Shown here one piece after another: positions 15,874-25,381 of a DNA stretch of 45,242 nt (positions are counted from its first letter, which is position 1; the number at the start of each line of letters is the position of its first letter). The stretch covers positions 1 through 45,242 of the forward strand of contig JBFLYZ010000026.1 in the NCBI GenBank assembly GCA_040756415.1, read 5' to 3'. Both the position numbers and the translations under genes were made by a program. The stretch comes from JBFLYZ01 sp040756415 (GTDB lineage: Bacteria; Bacteroidota; Bacteroidia; JADZBD01). A model generated the notes under the pieces. That model was not told the DNA's origin. It saw only the letters and a list, made by a program, of their open reading frames with translations, and did not search any database.

Positions 15874-18800
15874 ATGAGAAAAATCTCCTCAGCCTGTATC
15901 GCCATACTTATTGCAGCCAGCGCAGGCGCCCAAACCTACCTGAACAAGCAGCCGAACATAGTGAATCGTCCGCAGGATAAAAAGGTCAATTTCTGGGACC
16001 TTCAGAGGGCCTTCGAGGATTACTGGGCCGATAAGGATGTGAGCGATACCGAAGGCGGAAATGCGGAAGAGGGAGGCTACCAGCAGTTCAAGCGCTGGGA
16101 ATGGTTCTTCAAGCAGCGTACGTACCCCAGCGGAGAATTTCCCAGCTCTGATATCCTGTTCACCGAATACCAGAAATACAAAGAGCAGTATGCGGCCGGC
16201 AAGAGCATGTTCACGCAGGCGGCCAACTGGAGCTTCATCGGCCCGGGCGTGGTTCCGGGCAACGGAGGCGGAGCCGGGCGCATCAACTGCATCACCTTCC
16301 ATCCCACCAATACCAACATTATTTATGTAGGCGCGGCTTGCGGTGGACTATGGAAATCGACCGATGGCGGCCTGACCTGGACCTGCAACACCGACCTGCT
16401 GCCTTCGCTCAGCATTTCGGACATCGTGATCAACCCAGCCAACCCGCAGGAGATCTACCTGGCCACGGGCGATAAGTTCGGCATCTATGTGCAGTACGAG
16501 ACCTGGGGACATTACAGCGCGGGCGTGCTGAAATCCACCGATGGGGGCGCTACCTGGAATGCCACGGGCTTCAGCAATGTGCTGGCCAATAACGTGATCA
16601 TCCAGCGCCTGGTTATGGACCCTGCGAATACGAACACGCTTTATGCCGCCACTTTTTCAGGCATCTATAAGACCACCAATGGCGGCACCACCTGGACCAA
16701 TATACGCAACGGGTATTTCTACGACCTGGAGCTGGCGCCCGGCACGCCCAGCACTATTTACGCTGGCGATAATATGGGCTTCCAGATATCGACCAACAGC
16801 GGCAGCACCTGGAACTATGTAAGCGGTGTCACCTCTACCGGCAGGACATCCATTGCCGTTACGCCCATAAACGGAACGGTGGTTTACGTATGGACAGAAG
16901 GCGGCAATTTCTATTATTCCGGCAACTCGGGCACTTCCTTCACTGTTCGTACCAACCCCAGCGGATCCTGTACGCCTTACGGGCATTACGATATGGTGCT
17001 GGAGGTTTCGCCCGTGAACGCCAATGTGCTTTTTGCCGGTGGCCTTGAAGTGGCCAAGAGCACCAATGGAGGCACAAGCTGGGCCACGGTTTCAGACTGG
17101 TCGTCATGGCCGGCATCCAACTATGTGCATGCCGACCAGAAGAACATCCTGTTCCTTCCCGGCAGCAACAACATGGTCTTCGCGGTGAACGATGGGGGCA
17201 TCTTCAAAAGCACCGACCAGGGAGTGACCTGGACCGACCTGAGCAACGGTATCGATATCAAGCAGTATTACCGTCATTCTTCCTCGTACCAGAATCCCAA
17301 TATCATATTCGCGGGATCGCAGGATAACGGCACCGATAAGATCACCGGCATCAACACGGCCACCCAGGTAATGGGCGCTGACGGTGAGGAGTGCCTGGTG
17401 GATTTCACCAACGACCAGATCGTATTCGTATCCACCCAGGGCGGGTATTTTTACCGCTCTATCAACGGGGGCGGCACCTTCACCAGCGTAAGCCCTACCG
17501 GCTGTGACTGGACCTCCCCGCTCACCATGGATCCCAATAACAACAATATCATTTACCTGGGCGATGACGATGTGTACAAATCCACCAATAATGGCGTGAC
17601 CTTTACCAGCGTTTCGCCTTCGCTCGATGGAACCTGCATCTATTCCATCGAGGTGGCGCCCTCCAACAGCAATTACGTTTACGCGGCCACTTTCGGCAGC
17701 ATCTGGCGCACGACCACAGGCAACGCTCCCTGGACCAATGTTACAGGCACCCTGCCCGTGGGAAGCGCGGCCATTACGGGAATAGCGGTGAGCGGATCCA
17801 ATCCCAACATGGTATGGGTCACCTTCTCCGGCTTTTCAGCGGGCAACAAGGTGTACTTTACTTCCAACGGGGGCGCTACCTGGACCAATATTTCGGGTAC
17901 GCTGCAGAACATACCGGTGAACTGCATAGAATACCAGAACGGCAGCAATGATCTTGTTTACATCGGCACCGACCTGGGCGTATACTACATGGACGGAAGC
18001 ATGAACGACTGGGCGCCATATAATACCGGCCTGCCCAACGTGATCATCGATGACCTGGAAGTGTATTATCCTACCAGCAAGCTGCGCGCGGCAACTTACG
18101 GACGCGGCATCTGGGAAAGCGACCTGCAGGTATCTACCCTGCAGAACCTTGACGCCAGCGCTTTCAGCGTTAGCTATCCTCCCTCGCAGACCTGCAGCAC
18201 CAGCATAGCGCCCATCGTGGTCATCCGCAACTCGGGCGTGAGCACGCTCACTTCGGTCGACCTGTATTACAGCATGGACGGGCAGCCTTACCAGCTCTTC
18301 AACTGGACCGGCTCGCTGGTGTCGTTCGCAACGGCCAACGTTACGCTTCCGGTGTATAATCTCACCAGCGGCACGCATACGCTGGTAGCCTATACCAGCA
18401 ACCCCAATTCCTCGCTCGACCAGAACACGCAGAACGATACCGTTACCTATAGTTTCGATATCATCGCCAACCCGGTGGGTTCAGCTCCTCCCTTGCAGGA
18501 GGGCTTCGTGTCTACCAGTTTCCCGCCAGCCAACTGGCTGCTGGAGAACTCGTCCAACCTCTGGTCGCGCTCCAGCACCGTGGGCGGTTATTCGCAGTCG
18601 AGCAATTCGGCCAGGGCTAATTTTTACAGCATATCAACGGGCGATGACCGTATCATTACCCCGTATATCGATTTTACCAACGTGATACCGCCCATCAAGC
18701 TCTATTTCGATGTGGCTTACGCGCCTTACAGCTCCGGCTACCTGGATTCTCTCTTCGTGGAAGTGTACACCGATTGCAATCCTGCGGGTTCCAGGCTATA

Positions 18801-19272
18801 TACCAAAGGTTACCTGAGCCTGGCCACCGCGCCTGCCACCACCAGCCAGTTCGTGCCTGCGGCCAACCAGTGGCGTACCGATACCATAGGCCTGGATTCC
18901 CTGGCTGGCGATCCGGCCAAGCGGTTCCGCTTTATAGCCAAGTCGGGTTACGGCAACCACCTGTATATCGATAACATCAACCTGACTGGCGGGCTTACGG
19001 ATGTGAACCTGCTGCAGGGGGGCCTGGAGATAGCCATTTTCCCGAACCCGGCCGGGGATGCCATTTATGTGCAAACCAGCGCTGAGTCGGAAGAGCAAAC
19101 CCGCGTGATCATCTATGACCTGACGGGCAACATCCTGCAAAGCTCGGAAGTCTATATGTCGGCAAGCAGCCAGCTCAAGATCGATGTTTCGGCCTTCAGC
19201 CAGGGGGTGTATTTCGTGAAGGCGGAGGCGGGTGGCGTAGTGAAGACGCAGAAGATATCGGTGATACGCTGA
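15874..19272 (+). CDS. Large T9SS-secreted BNR/sortilin-type beta-propeller protein
   Basis: The protein has 1132 residues from the ATG at 15874. The signal peptide ends in AGAQ. After about 120 residues come many Asp-box/BNR-like units of the type GGLWKSTDGGLTW, GIYKTTNGGTTW and GIFKSTDQGVTW, each preceded by an 'ANTNTLYAAT'-like strand. Together they form one or two beta-propellers like those of sortilin and the Xyloglucanase-type GH74 fold. Then follow a CARDB-like domain (about residues 770-870), a choice-of-anchor-J/MAM-like domain (about 875-1045) and a T9SS type A sorting domain (FPNPAGD, GVYFVKAEAGG). No GH74 catalytic Asp pair can be assigned with confidence, so binding or adhesion is as likely as hydrolysis. 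Confidence 0.88.
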   Translation: MRKISSACIAILIAASAGAQTYLNKQPNIVNRPQDKKVNFWDLQRAFEDYWADKDVSDTEGGNAEEGGYQQFKRWEWFFKQRTYPSGEFPSSDILFTEYQKYKEQYAAGKSMFTQAANWSFIGPGVVPGNGGGAGRINCITFHPTNTNIIYVGAACGGLWKSTDGGLTWTCNTDLLPSLSISDIVINPANPQEIYLATGDKFGIYVQYETWGHYSAGVLKSTDGGATWNATGFSNVLANNVIIQRLVMDPANTNTLYAATFSGIYKTTNGGTTWTNIRNGYFYDLELAPGTPSTIYAGDNMGFQISTNSGSTWNYVSGVTSTGRTSIAVTPINGTVVYVWTEGGNFYYSGNSGTSFTVRTNPSGSCTPYGHYDMVLEVSPVNANVLFAGGLEVAKSTNGGTSWATVSDWSSWPASNYVHADQKNILFLPGSNNMVFAVNDGGIFKSTDQGVTWTDLSNGIDIKQYYRHSSSYQNPNIIFAGSQDNGTDKITGINTATQVMGADGEECLVDFTNDQIVFVSTQGGYFYRSINGGGTFTSVSPTGCDWTSPLTMDPNNNNIIYLGDDDVYKSTNNGVTFTSVSPSLDGTCIYSIEVAPSNSNYVYAATFGSIWRTTTGNAPWTNVTGTLPVGSAAITGIAVSGSNPNMVWVTFSGFSAGNKVYFTSNGGATWTNISGTLQNIPVNCIEYQNGSNDLVYIGTDLGVYYMDGSMNDWAPYNTGLPNVIIDDLEVYYPTSKLRAATYGRGIWESDLQVSTLQNLDASAFSVSYPPSQTCSTSIAPIVVIRNSGVSTLTSVDLYYSMDGQPYQLFNWTGSLVSFATANVTLPVYNLTSGTHTLVAYTSNPNSSLDQNTQNDTVTYSFDIIANPVGSAPPLQEGFVSTSFPPANWLLENSSNLWSRSSTVGGYSQSSNSARANFYSISTGDDRIITPYIDFTNVIPPIKLYFDVAYAPYSSGYLDSLFVEVYTDCNPAGSRLYTKGYLSLATAPATTSQFVPAANQWRTDTIGLDSLAGDPAKRFRFIAKSGYGNHLYIDNINLTGGLTDVNLLQGGLEIAIFPNPAGDAIYVQTSAESEEQTRVIIYDLTGNILQSSEVYMSASSQLKIDVSAFSQGVYFVKAEAGGVVKTQKISVIR

Positions 19273-19362
19273 TCCCGGTCAATTACTGTTTTTTGCAAAT
19301 TGATCTTTTTTTGCCGCAAAAGTCAGTTTTGAAAACCTCTTCGCGCGTCCGAACTTTACGGC

Positions 19363-20085
19363 ATGAGCCGCGCCTGCATTTTCAGCCTTACATGTTTCGC
19401 GCTGTGGATGTTTCCGCTGTGCGCCAAGCACAGGCTCTACCTCCTGCCTGGCCATGGCTCAGATCACCGCGTTTTCAGCAAGCTGAACCTGGAAAAGTTC
19501 GATACCGTGCATATCCGCTATCCTGTACCTTTCCCGGACGAAAGCATGCGCGACTATGCGCTGAGGATATCCTGGCAGATCGATGCCTCCAGGCCCTTTT
19601 CCATTCTGGGTGTTTCGCTGGGCGGAATGCTGGCCGCAGAGCTCAACGATATGCTGAGGCCGTTCAGGGTAATCCTGGTATCCAGCGCTTCGTGCCGGCA
19701 GGAATTGCCCCGCAGGTATACCTTCATGGACAAGGTGCCTTTCGACCGCATACCTACGGGTAACTTCTATAAAATGAGCGCCCGCTATGCGCAGAAGCTC
19801 GTGGAACCTGATCGAAACGGGGAGGGGGCGTTGTTCGACAGCATGCTCAACGCCAAGCAGGCTCTTTTCCTCAAGAGGGCATCGCGGATGATCATCGCCT
19901 GGGAGCGCAGTAAGCCAAAATCCCCGAATTTGGTACATATACACGGAAGCAGCGATAACACCCTGCCCATTAAGAATATAAAAGCGGATCATGTGATAAA
20001 CGGGGGCTCGCACATGATGATCCTCACGGAGGCCGGAAAGATTTCCGATCTGCTTCATAACATCCTTTGCTGTACTGACGTATAA
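19363..20085 (+). CDS. Alpha/beta-hydrolase fold protein
   Basis: This 240-residue protein has a short hydrophobic start (a possible signal anchor), an oxyanion-hole segment LLPGHGSDHRVF (about residues 28-39), the nucleophile elbow GVSLGG (about residues 82-87), a strand followed by VSSASC, and a late HIHGSSDNTLP plus NGGSHMM pair supplying the acid Asp and the catalytic His. All three triad positions are therefore present. The substrate (ester, thioester or lactone) cannot be told. A weak promoter fits just upstream (TTTG at 19328-19331, N19, GAACTTTA), ending 4 nt before the ATG. The next gene starts 92 nt downstream. Confidence 0.8.
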   Translation: MSRACIFSLTCFALWMFPLCAKHRLYLLPGHGSDHRVFSKLNLEKFDTVHIRYPVPFPDESMRDYALRISWQIDASRPFSILGVSLGGMLAAELNDMLRPFRVILVSSASCRQELPRRYTFMDKVPFDRIPTGNFYKMSARYAQKLVEPDRNGEGALFDSMLNAKQALFLKRASRMIIAWERSKPKSPNLVHIHGSSDNTLPIKNIKADHVINGGSHMMILTEAGKISDLLHNILCCTDV

Positions 20086-20110
20086 GCACTCCGGCAAATC
20101 AACAGGCGCT

Positions 20111-20143
20111 TTGTTGAAAACAAAATTTAAGGCTCGCATTTTG
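20111..20143 (+). promoter_or_regulatory. Candidate promoter for the GH3/beta-lactamase gene
   Basis: TTGTTG at 20111-20116, 19 bp, GCATTTTG at 20136-20143. The -33 part and spacing are good, but the -7 box matches only its second half. It lies 34 nt before the ATG at 20178. Confidence 0.35.
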
Positions 20144-20177
20144 CAGTGAGGGGCAGGGTAATTTTATTCCGTTTATT

Positions 20178-23111
20178 ATGAATAACCAGCTTAAGGTTTT
20201 TTTCATCCTTTTCCCGCTGCTGCTTTCTGCCGGATTCATCAGCAGGAATGAGCCTTTGCCCGCTTTCCAGGACGAAAAAGGCAACCAATGGGTGGATTCG
20301 GTATTCGCCACGCTCAGTCCCGATGAGCGCATTGCCCAGCTATTCATGGTGGCAGCCTATTCCAACAAGGATAAAAAGCACGAGCGCGAGATCGATTCGC
20401 TGGTCATCAAACACAAGATAGGCGGCCTGATCTTTTTCCAGGGCGGCCCTGTGCGGCAGGCCGTGCTCACCAACCGCTACCAGAAAGCAGCTAAGGTTCC
20501 CCTGCTCATTTCCATTGACGGGGAATGGGGACTGGCCATGCGCCTCGACAGCACTACCTCTTTCCCCAAGCAGATGACCCTGGGGGCTATTCAGGATGAA
20601 ACGCTGATCTACGAGATGGGCAAGGAGATAGCCCGGCAGTGCAAGCGCATAGGCATTCACGTGAACCTGGCCCCGGTGGCCGATGTGAACAACAATCCCC
20701 TTAACCCGGTGATCGGCTATCGCTCTTTCGGGGAGGATAAGTACAATGTGGCCCGCAAGGCGGTGATGTATATGAAGGGCATGCAGGATAACGGGGTAAT
20801 GGCAAACGGCAAGCATTTTCCCGGCCATGGCGATACCGATTCCGACTCGCATAAGACCCTTCCCACCATAGCTTCTTCGAAAGAAAGAATGGACTCGCTG
20901 GAGCTGTATCCTTTCAGGCAGATGATAAAGGAAGGATTGGGCAGCATGATGGTGGCCCACCTCTACATCCCGGCCTATGACACTACGAGGAATACCGCAT
21001 CTACCCTGTCGAAAAAAGTGGTGACCGACCTGCTCAAGAACGAGATGCAGTTCCAGGGGCTGGTATTTACCGATGCGCTGAACATGAAAGGGGTGAGCAA
21101 GTTCTTTGCGCCCGGCATCGTGGATGTGAAAGCCCTGCTGGCCGGCAACGATGTGCTGCTCTTTGCCGAAGACGTACCCACCGCGATCGATTCGATCAAA
21201 AAGGCGATAGCCAGGGGGGAGATCAGCCAGGAAGAGATCGATCAGCGCTGCAAGAAGATACTCAAGGCCAAGCAGTGGTGCGGGCTGGACAAGCTCAAGC
21301 CCATCAGGACCAAGAACCTCTTCGATGAGTTGAACACGCCTTTTGCCGGGCTGATCAACCGCAAGCTGGTGGAGAACGCCATGACCCTGCTGAGCAACCG
21401 CGACAGTCTTATCCCTTTGAAGCGCCTGGATACGCTGCGCATAGCCTGCGTTTCGCTCGGACACGATGATGAAACGACCTTTTACCGCATGCTGCACAAT
21501 TACGCCCCCGTTGATTATTTCGGATTGAACAAGAAGGCCAAGGACGCCCTCTGCGATTCGGTGATCAAGTGGGTGGACGGCTATAACCTGGTCATTATCC
21601 AGCTCGACAACCTCACCACCAATCCCGCCAAGGATTTCGGGCTTACGGAGAAAATGGAGTACGTGATGAACTGCATCATAGCCAAGAAAAAGACCATTGT
21701 GAGCGTATTCGGCTCGCCTTACGTGCTGGCCAGGCTCGACAGCATCAGGCATGCCCACGCGGTGGTGATGAACTACGAAGGCACCTCGCTGTTCGAAGAC
21801 TATTCCGCCCAGCTCATTTTCGGGGGCATTGGCGCGAAAGGAAGGCTGCCGGTTACCGCATCTGAAGATTTTAAGCTGGGGCAGGGCCTCTCGACCGCAC
21901 CGATAAGGCTGAAGTACACCGTTCCGGAGGAAGCGGGGATGAGCTCCTCGGAACTATCCAAGATCGACTCCATTGCTTTGAAAGGCATGAAGGACAAGGC
22001 TTATCCCGGCTGCCAGGTGCTGGTTGTAAAGGAGGGAAAGGTGGTGTACCAAAAGGCTTTTGGCTTCCATACCTATGAAAACAAGCGCCCGGTAAAGCTC
22101 ACGGATCTTTATGACCTGGCCTCTGTCACTAAGATCTCCGCCTCCACACCAGCGCTGATGCGACTGGTCGAGGAAAAGAAAGTGCATCTGGACAGCGCCA
22201 TGAGCGTTTATTACAAAGAGCTGAACGGGACCAATAAGGAAAAAATGACCTTCAGGCAGGTATTCACCCACCAGTCGGGACTTCCGGCCTGGATACCGTT
22301 CTGGAAGAGAACAGTGAACAAGGGCGTGTACCGGCCCGGAATTTACAGCACCACCCCAAGCAAGGAATATCCCTACCGCGTGGCCGAGAAACTGTATATC
22401 AGCAGATCGTATCCTGACAGCATCATGCAGCGCATCATTTCATGCGAGGTGGATTCACCGGGCAAGTTCGTGTACAGCGACCTGGGCTATTACCTGCTCC
22501 AGAAGATCATCGAGGCGCAGACCGGCAAGCCCCTCGACCAGTATGTGACCGAGAATTTTTACCGTCCTCTTGGCTTGTCATACATGGGTTACAAGCCCCG
22601 CGAGCGTTTTAACCTTAAGCAGATCGCGCCTACGGAATACGATGTGGCCTTCCGAAAGCAGTTGGTATGGGGCGATGTGCATGACCAGGGCGCGGCCATG
22701 CTGGGCGGGGTGGCCGGGCATGCCGGGCTTTTTGCCAATGCCAACGACCTGGCCATACTCATGCAAATGTTTTTGCAGAAAGGAGAGTACGGGGGCATGC
22801 GTTACTTCGATACGGCAACCGTGGCGGAGTTTACCCGCTGCCAGTACTGCATCGATAACCGCAGGGCCATCGGCTTCGATAAGCCTGAGACCAATTCGGA
22901 AAAAACCAGCCCGGTCTGCGAATGCGTTTCGTACCTGAGCTTCGGACATACGGGGTTCACGGGCACCATTGCCTGGGCCGACCCGGAAAAGCAGCTTGTG
23001 TACGTATTCCTTTCCAACCGCGTGTATCCCGATGCCGAGGTCAATAAGCTGGCCAAGCAGGGCATACGCACCAAGATACAGGAAGTGATCTACAGCTCGG
23101 TCAACTACTGA
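20178..23111 (+). CDS. Two-domain cell-wall enzyme: GH3 beta-N-acetylglucosaminidase (NagZ-like) fused to a class C beta-lactamase-like serine hydrolase
   Basis: The 977-residue protein starts with a signal peptide. Residues about 35-370 are a GH3 domain with the NagZ signature KHFPGHGDTDSDSH (from Lys212) and the likely nucleophile Asp299 (FTDALNMKG). A GH3 C-terminal domain follows (about 390-590). Residues about 600-970 are a serine beta-lactamase/DD-peptidase-like domain with Ser649-x-x-Lys652 (SVTK), Tyr766-Ser-Asp768 in place of Y-x-N, and His924-Thr-Gly in place of K-T-G. The fusion is known in Bacteroidota and suggests removal of GlcNAc plus cleavage of a peptide, ester or amide on muropeptides in the periplasm. 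The stop directly abuts that of the convergent gene. Confidence 0.92.
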   Translation: MNNQLKVFFILFPLLLSAGFISRNEPLPAFQDEKGNQWVDSVFATLSPDERIAQLFMVAAYSNKDKKHEREIDSLVIKHKIGGLIFFQGGPVRQAVLTNRYQKAAKVPLLISIDGEWGLAMRLDSTTSFPKQMTLGAIQDETLIYEMGKEIARQCKRIGIHVNLAPVADVNNNPLNPVIGYRSFGEDKYNVARKAVMYMKGMQDNGVMANGKHFPGHGDTDSDSHKTLPTIASSKERMDSLELYPFRQMIKEGLGSMMVAHLYIPAYDTTRNTASTLSKKVVTDLLKNEMQFQGLVFTDALNMKGVSKFFAPGIVDVKALLAGNDVLLFAEDVPTAIDSIKKAIARGEISQEEIDQRCKKILKAKQWCGLDKLKPIRTKNLFDELNTPFAGLINRKLVENAMTLLSNRDSLIPLKRLDTLRIACVSLGHDDETTFYRMLHNYAPVDYFGLNKKAKDALCDSVIKWVDGYNLVIIQLDNLTTNPAKDFGLTEKMEYVMNCIIAKKKTIVSVFGSPYVLARLDSIRHAHAVVMNYEGTSLFEDYSAQLIFGGIGAKGRLPVTASEDFKLGQGLSTAPIRLKYTVPEEAGMSSSELSKIDSIALKGMKDKAYPGCQVLVVKEGKVVYQKAFGFHTYENKRPVKLTDLYDLASVTKISASTPALMRLVEEKKVHLDSAMSVYYKELNGTNKEKMTFRQVFTHQSGLPAWIPFWKRTVNKGVYRPGIYSTTPSKEYPYRVAEKLYISRSYPDSIMQRIISCEVDSPGKFVYSDLGYYLLQKIIEAQTGKPLDQYVTENFYRPLGLSYMGYKPRERFNLKQIAPTEYDVAFRKQLVWGDVHDQGAAMLGGVAGHAGLFANANDLAILMQMFLQKGEYGGMRYFDTATVAEFTRCQYCIDNRRAIGFDKPETNSEKTSPVCECVSYLSFGHTGFTGTIAWADPEKQLVYVFLSNRVYPDAEVNKLAKQGIRTKIQEVIYSSVNY

Positions 23112-23993
23112 TCAATTGACAAGCGTTTTGACCTTTTTGTAGCGCGCGGCAATATTGATCTGCAAACCCAGGCTGAAACGCTGGGGCTCGGTGGCCACAT
23201 AGGTCAAACCCGTAATCCCGGAGCTTAGGCAATACTGAAAAGAAAGCTTGATATGTTTCCAGCCCATTTTAATGGTAAATGCGGGCTCAATAAAAGCCTG
23301 GAAAGGGTGCCGCTGAAGGTAATCGACTACATCGGTTTCGACCCGGGCATAATTGCTGCCCGGGTAGTTGTCGGGGTAACTGGTCCTGATCCGGTGAAAA
23401 TAAAAATTGTTCTGCCGCAGGGAGAGCGAAACGGTGAGCCATGGCAGGTTGACCCCTATAGCCGGCTGAACATAAAAGATCAGGGCTTTCAGGTCAGCGC
23501 TGCCGGAGTAGGCGCTATCGCGGTAAAAGTGACTCTGCCCCGAATAGCCCAGGCCCGAGTAGGCCTCCACCTGTATGTATTTGCCTGCTTTCCCCAGCCA
23601 GCCGAAGCGCTCCAGCGTCATATAATATCCCGCTCCCAGGTCTGTGGCAAAGCCCCTTCCGGACCCTTCCAGGTCGGTCACATTGCCGTTCGAGTTGGAA
23701 TACTGTTTCCATGAACGATCAACCATCATATGGTTGAAGGCGATGCCTATGTTCGATCGGTGTGAATAGGCCGCCTGCAGATAAAAGCCGCCCGTATAGG
23801 TGGGCTCGCAGAAATCGTAAGGCTGTGGAATGCGCCCGCTGGTCAATCCGCATTCGGCACTCAGCTCGCCTTTTTCTTTCAGCATGGGCACGTTCTGCGC
23901 GGGAGGACTGTAATACACATGCCTGGGGCAACTGCAGGCCATGGTAATAAGCGCTGCAAGCACCAGCGCCAGGTTGAGCCAGGGTTTTTTCAT
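23112..23993 (-). CDS. Lipoprotein with outer-membrane beta-barrel-like features, function unknown
   Basis: This 293-residue protein starts with a lipoprotein signal (ALITMAC, Cys about 20, followed by SCPRHVYYSPP). The remainder has alternating hydrophobic and polar strands rich in Tyr, Gly, Ser and Asn with repeated turns (for example FYLQAAYSHRSNIGIAFNHM, then GAGYYMTLERFG and SLSLRQNNFYFHR). It ends in a strand, as many outer-membrane barrels do (SLGLQINIAARYKKV). I do not recognise the family. A combined lipoprotein and barrel suggests an outer-membrane protein. A full promoter sits 19 nt upstream of the start. Its stop codon is next to that of the GH3 fusion gene with no intervening bases. 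Confidence 0.75.
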   Translation of the reverse strand: MKKPWLNLALVLAALITMACSCPRHVYYSPPAQNVPMLKEKGELSAECGLTSGRIPQPYDFCEPTYTGGFYLQAAYSHRSNIGIAFNHMMVDRSWKQYSNSNGNVTDLEGSGRGFATDLGAGYYMTLERFGWLGKAGKYIQVEAYSGLGYSGQSHFYRDSAYSGSADLKALIFYVQPAIGVNLPWLTVSLSLRQNNFYFHRIRTSYPDNYPGSNYARVETDVVDYLQRHPFQAFIEPAFTIKMGWKHIKLSFQYCLSSGITGLTYVATEPQRFSLGLQINIAARYKKVKTLVN

Positions 23994-24012
23994 GGTGTGT
24001 GATTGGGCCCGG

Positions 24013-24043
24013 CAAAACTATCAATAATAATCTCAGTGTCAAA
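24013..24043 (-). promoter_or_regulatory. Promoter for the barrel-like lipoprotein
   Basis: On the minus strand TTTG (24043-24040), 19 bp, TAGTTTTG (24020-24013), a full consensus match, 19 nt before the ATG at 23993. Confidence 0.7.
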
Positions 24044-24113
24044 TAGGCCTGGTTGGATGAATTGGTTCCGCGAGCGAGCTCCGGCCCGGTCAGATAGCTC
24101 TTTCTTTTATTCG

Positions 24114-24121
24114 TACATTCG
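24114..24121 (+). promoter_or_regulatory. -7 box for bshA
   Basis: TACATTCG (one mismatch to TAnnTTTG) ends 6 nt before the bshA ATG. No clear -33 element is seen. A leaderless or nearly leaderless transcript is implied. Confidence 0.4.
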
Positions 24122-24127
24122 CAAACG

Positions 24128-25252
24128 ATGAAAATCGGAATAGTTTGCTACCCAACTTTCGGAGGGAGCGGTGTTGTTGCCACTGAGCTGGGCAAGGCCC
24201 TGGCCGCCAAAGGGCATAAGGTGCATTTCATTTCATACAGCCAGCCGGTGAAGCTGGATGCCGTTTCGCCCAATATCTATTATCACGAAGTAGCGGTTTC
24301 GGATTATCCCTTGTTCGATTATGCCCCCTACGAGCTGGTGTTATCGAGCAAGCTGGTGGATGTGGTGAGGTACTACAAACTCGACCTGCTGCACGTGCAT
24401 TACGCTATACCGCACGCTTCGGCCGCTTACATGGCCAAGCAGATCCTGGCTACGCACGGCATAACGATCCCGTATATCACTACCCTTCACGGAACGGATA
24501 TCACCCTGGTGGGCAAGGATGCCTCTTTCGAGCCGGTGATCACTTTCTCCATCAACCAGAGCGATGCCGTGACCACGGTTTCCGAAAGCCTGAAAAAAGA
24601 TACCCTGCGCTATTTCAAGATCACGCGCGATATACACGTCATACCTAATTTCATTTGCCTGGAGGAATACCGCCACAACCATACCGGCCAGGACCGCAGG
24701 CTCTACGCTCCCTATGGCGAAAAGATACTGATCCATATCTCCAATTTCCGCAGGGTAAAGAGGGTGGAGGACGTGCTGCGCGTTTTCGATAAAGTAAGGA
24801 AGGAGGTCCCGGCCAAGCTCATCCTGGTGGGTGACGGGCCGGAGAAAGCCAACATTGAAAAGCTTTGCCGCGAGCTCGATACCTGCGGTGATATTACTTC
24901 CCTGGGCAAGCTGCGCGATACCGAAAAGATCCTTCCCGTGGCCGATCTTTTCCTGCTGCCCTCAGAGACCGAAAGCTTCGGGCTGGCCGCCCTGGAGGCC
25001 ATGGCCAGCGGGGTGCCCGTGATCTCGTCCGATACGGGGGGCATACCCGAGGTGAACAAGCACGGCTATTCCGGGTACCTGAGCCGGGTAGGGGATGTGG
25101 ACGATATGGCCAAAAATGCTGTAGCCCTCCTGAAAGACGAAGGCCTGCTGATGAAATTCAAGGCCAATGCCGTTGAGCAGGCGAAAAAGTTCTCTATAGA
25201 AAAAGTGCTGCCCATGTATGAGCGGCTCTACGGAGAGGTGCTGGCGAGATAA
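24128..25252 (+). CDS. bshA: N-acetyl-alpha-D-glucosaminyl L-malate synthase BshA
   Basis: The 374-residue protein is a GT4 glycosyltransferase. Its start, KIGIVCYPTFGGSGVVATELG, carries the BshA-specific glycine-rich loop, followed by FISYSQPVKL and HVHYAIPHA. The C-terminal half has the nucleotide-sugar-binding stretch LVGDGPEK and the E-x7-E motif (PSETESFGLAALEAMASGVPVI). BshA joins UDP-GlcNAc to L-malate as the first step of bacillithiol synthesis, the low-molecular-weight thiol of Firmicutes and many Bacteroidota. The length equals that of other BshA proteins. bshB and bshC are not in the window. The HTH gene follows on the same strand after 129 bp. Confidence 0.95.
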   Translation: MKIGIVCYPTFGGSGVVATELGKALAAKGHKVHFISYSQPVKLDAVSPNIYYHEVAVSDYPLFDYAPYELVLSSKLVDVVRYYKLDLLHVHYAIPHASAAYMAKQILATHGITIPYITTLHGTDITLVGKDASFEPVITFSINQSDAVTTVSESLKKDTLRYFKITRDIHVIPNFICLEEYRHNHTGQDRRLYAPYGEKILIHISNFRRVKRVEDVLRVFDKVRKEVPAKLILVGDGPEKANIEKLCRELDTCGDITSLGKLRDTEKILPVADLFLLPSETESFGLAALEAMASGVPVISSDTGGIPEVNKHGYSGYLSRVGDVDDMAKNAVALLKDEGLLMKFKANAVEQAKKFSIEKVLPMYERLYGEVLAR

Positions 25253-25305
25253 GAGATCGCACCCCGTCAATTCCTTTTTATTCCGGCTTATGAAAAGTGT
25301 GTAAT

Positions 25306-25376
25306 AAAAATGCCGAAAATGTAAAATAATAACAACTATGCATATAGGGGATTGTACTACCCTTATCGGCATTTTT
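25306..25376. repeat. 11-bp inverted repeat with 49-bp centre, upstream of the HTH gene
   Basis: AAAAATGCCGA at 25306-25316 is perfectly complementary to TCGGCATTTTT at 25366-25376. The right arm ends 5 bp before the ATG of the HTH gene. Inside the centre a weaker inverted pair (ATAGGG/CCCTTAT, about 25344-25365) could form a nested stem. It may be an autoregulatory operator or a structured 5' leader; as a terminator for bshA the loop is unusually long. Confidence 0.55.
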
Positions 25377-25381
25377 GTTAA

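Noticed and set aside
20340..21758. Open frame of 472 codons on the minus strand opposite the GH3 fusion
   Set aside because: It is the antisense shadow of a strongly supported GH3 domain; its translation is rich in His/Arg/Gly with no domain, signal or promoter.
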